From the NCBI GenBank assembly GCA_030620005.1, contig JAUXAJ010000269.1, positions 1-7,074 of the forward strand: a DNA stretch of 7,074 nucleotides, given 5' to 3'. A program made the translations under genes and the position numbers. Source of the DNA: Promethearchaeota archaeon (GTDB lineage: Archaea > Asgardarchaeota > Lokiarchaeia > Sigynarchaeales > SOKP01). Below, piece by piece: positions 5,812 through 7,074 of this stretch. The notes under the pieces were generated by a model. That model made no database searches, was not told the DNA's origin, and saw nothing but the letters and a program-made list of their open reading frames with translations. Numbering within the stretch: the first letter of the stretch is position 1; every line of letters begins with the position of its first letter.

Positions 5812-5917
5812 CCCAATTATTGGATCATGTGGTAGAATAATAAGGAGAAGAATACCCGAGGATTTTCAAACTCTTTTCAAATTTTCAAGTTAAAAATTTG
5901 GTTTTCTCACTATTATT

Positions 5918-6685
5918 TCAGACAGGTATTGTGAAATGAAAGAAATTTGGCATTAAATCAAAATAAACTCGAACGCTTATAAATGTAATTAGGAAAAAAA
6001 GCAAGTATATAGTAAAAATCCAATCTTTTTTTGAATATTTAACAGTATGATAATATGTGCGTTCTTTTTTGCTCCCAAAAGCTCGTGATTCCAATGCCTC
6101 AGCAACATTAAAAGCTCTTTTAATTGAGCAAACTATTAATGGAACCAATAATGGAAACAGGTTTTTAATTTGATTTATTAAACCACTTTTTTGCATTTCG
6201 TATCCCCTGCTCTGTTGCGCATCCATGATATTTTGAGCTTCATTTGCAATTGTTGGAACAAATCTAAATGCCAGCGAGAAAGAAAATGCGTACTCGTAGG
6301 GAATTTTCATTGATATAAACGATAGGGCTAAATCGTTAGGGTCCACGGTTAAAAAAAAAATAGAGAACGATGATATCATTATGGCAATTCTTATTATCAT
6401 GGCAACTGCGTATCCTAAAGATAAAAACAATGTATTTAAAATGATAATTATAAGGAAGAAAAACGACATTCCACGAATGCTCTTTAACCATTGTTTTAAT
6501 AATTTACCAATTAAAATTAGAGGAATTAAACTCAATAAAATTATTAATAACGGCACGATTTCTGTGAATAATAGAGCAGAAATTGTATAGATTATTGAAA
6601 ACAATAATTTTGCCCGGGGATCTAATTCATGAATAAAAGTTTCTTTCTTTAGAAATTTAAAAGCATTAAGAAATTCTAACGACAT
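5918..6685 (-). CDS. ecfT: ECF transporter transmembrane coupling subunit EcfT (CbiQ family)
   Basis: EcfT is the membrane scaffold of energy-coupling-factor importers: it links a substrate-binding S component to the paired ATPases that power uptake of vitamins or metal ions. The 255-residue protein has HELDPRAKL at 19-27, the usual opening, then several hydrophobic membrane segments (about 27-62, 73-112, 173-190 and 222-245). FRFVPTIANEA precedes the first coupling motif, SRG at 159-161, and the second is SRA at 200-202. These arginine motifs on the cytoplasmic helices contact the two ATPases. The length is typical of the family. Its ATG follows the EcfA stop with no gap, and GAGGG (6696-6700) provides a ribosome-binding site 10 bases before it. 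No S component lies in the window, so the substrate is unknown. Confidence 0.92.
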   Translation of the reverse strand: MSLEFLNAFKFLKKETFIHELDPRAKLLFSIIYTISALLFTEIVPLLIILLSLIPLILIGKLLKQWLKSIRGMSFFFLIIIILNTLFLSLGYAVAMIIRIAIMISSFSIFFLTVDPNDLALSFISMKIPYEYAFSFSLAFRFVPTIANEAQNIMDAQQSRGYEMQKSGLINQIKNLFPLLVPLIVCSIKRAFNVAEALESRAFGSKKERTYYHTVKYSKKDWIFTIYLLFFLITFISVRVYFDLMPNFFHFTIPV

Positions 6686-7074
6686 CTAATTCAATCCCTC
6701 GTTAATGTTGTCTTTTTTCTTCAATAATTCCATGAGAAAAGCAGTCATGGTATTTTTTAAAAATAAATCATTTGGACTAATAATTCCAATGTCTCTTAAA
6801 GCTAAATTAAATTGATGAATTTGGGGTAATAATAAAGAAGATTTGAGACATAAGAATTCATTTGTTAATACTTGATGAGTGGGTCCATCTGCAATTATTT
6901 CACCTCCAGACATCAGTATTGTTCTAGGTATGTAATCCATCGCAAACTCAACATTGTGAGTAACAATAATAATTGTTTTCCCCTCTAATCTTTTTTTTTT
7001 AAGCAGATTTGTAAAAAATTCGATTTCTTTAGCATCTTGACCTGTTGTTGGCTCGTCAAAAACCAATATATCTG
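6686..7074 (-). CDS. ecfA: ECF transporter ATPase EcfA, C-terminal part (cut by window edge)
   Basis: Only the C-terminal 128 or so codons are visible; the gene continues past base 7074. The visible part begins at the Walker B motif (ILVFDEPTTGQD, with the catalytic glutamate and the D-loop), then IIVTHNVEFA with the switch histidine, and SGGEIIADGPTHQVL, all standard for ABC ATPases of the cobalt/ECF group. A C-terminal tail of about 70 residues follows, as in EcfA proteins. Walker A and the ABC signature are outside the window, so whether this is EcfA1, EcfA2 or a double-domain fusion cannot be told. An in-frame TTG at the Walker B site is not a real start. Its stop codon directly abuts the ecfT ATG, indicating one operon and probably coupled translation. 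Confidence 0.92.
   Translation of the reverse strand, partial: DILVFDEPTTGQDAKEIEFFTNLLKKKRLEGKTIIIVTHNVEFAMDYIPRTILMSGGEIIADGPTHQVLTNEFLCLKSSLLLPQIHQFNLALRDIGIISPNDLFLKNTMTAFLMELLKKKDNINEGLN

Larger units (their letters stand above)
5639..5917. other. AT-rich spacer between the cgi121-like and ecfT genes
   Basis: This 279-base spacer separates two genes on the minus strand. It holds the TATA box of the cgi121-like gene and T-tracts that could end the ecf transcript. TTTTCAA is repeated three times between 5863 and 5889, and AAAACCAAA (5801-5809) pairs perfectly with TTTGGTTTT (5897-5905) over a long gap. A 40-codon plus-strand frame at 5713-5835 has no recognisable features. I see no RNA gene. 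Confidence 0.55.

Noticed and set aside
5713..5835. 40-codon plus-strand frame between cgi121-like and ecfT genes
   Set aside because: Composition is what random AT-rich DNA would give, it runs through the T/A-tract terminator of the ecf transcript, and there is no motif or ribosome-binding site.
5863..5889. Three TTTTCAA repeats resembling a small array
   Set aside because: Units are only 7-8 bases with uneven spacing (11 and 8 bases) in AT-rich DNA; not a CRISPR array or a convincing operator set.

Overview
The window reads as AT-rich archaeal chromosome carrying core metabolism and tRNA-modification genes. The archaeal signs are the split gamma-delta-alpha-beta 2-oxoacid:ferredoxin oxidoreductase, a Cgi121-type KEOPS subunit, a Tan1-like THUMP protein, TATA-like boxes placed as in archaea, and T-tract terminators. 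Low GC, AGA-rich arginine usage and the style of the proteins would fit an anaerobic Asgard (Lokiarchaeota-like) lineage. That placement is inference; no marker here fixes it.

Layout. Bases 1-467 hold no convincing gene: they contain a T-tract, two candidate TATA boxes and a 9-bp inverted repeat ahead of the first operon. Bases 471-3606 are a tight plus-strand operon, porG-porD-porA-porB (1-nt overlap, 8-nt overlap, then a 22-nt gap). It encodes an oxygen-sensitive enzyme that decarboxylates pyruvate to acetyl-CoA and reduces ferredoxin. A T-rich spacer with its own TATA-like box leads to a second plus-strand pair, 3719-4925: a short TsaC/YrdC-type threonylcarbamoyl-AMP synthase and an overlapping THUMP protein of the Tan1/COG1818 kind. 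Facing them on the minus strand (4964-5638) is a divergent, enlarged Cgi121-like protein. After a 279-base gap, minus-strand genes 6686-7074 (partial) and 5918-6685 encode the ATPase and the transmembrane coupling subunit of an ECF vitamin/metal transporter.

How they fit together. TsaC makes the threonylcarbamoyl-adenylate that KEOPS transfers to A37 of ANN-decoding tRNAs, and Cgi121 is the KEOPS subunit that binds the tRNA 3' tail, so two parts of the t6A pathway sit tail to tail. The THUMP protein adds a likely second tRNA-modification function (ac4C in the eukaryotic Tan1 homologue). The por operon and the ECF transporter look functionally separate. I see no clear novel defence or mobile system. 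The most unusual points are a perfect Shine-Dalgarno sequence placed for an ACG rather than an AUG start in porB, the convergent tsaC-THUMP/cgi121 arrangement with terminators buried in the opposing coding ends, the enlarged Cgi121, and the inverted repeat ahead of the por operon.
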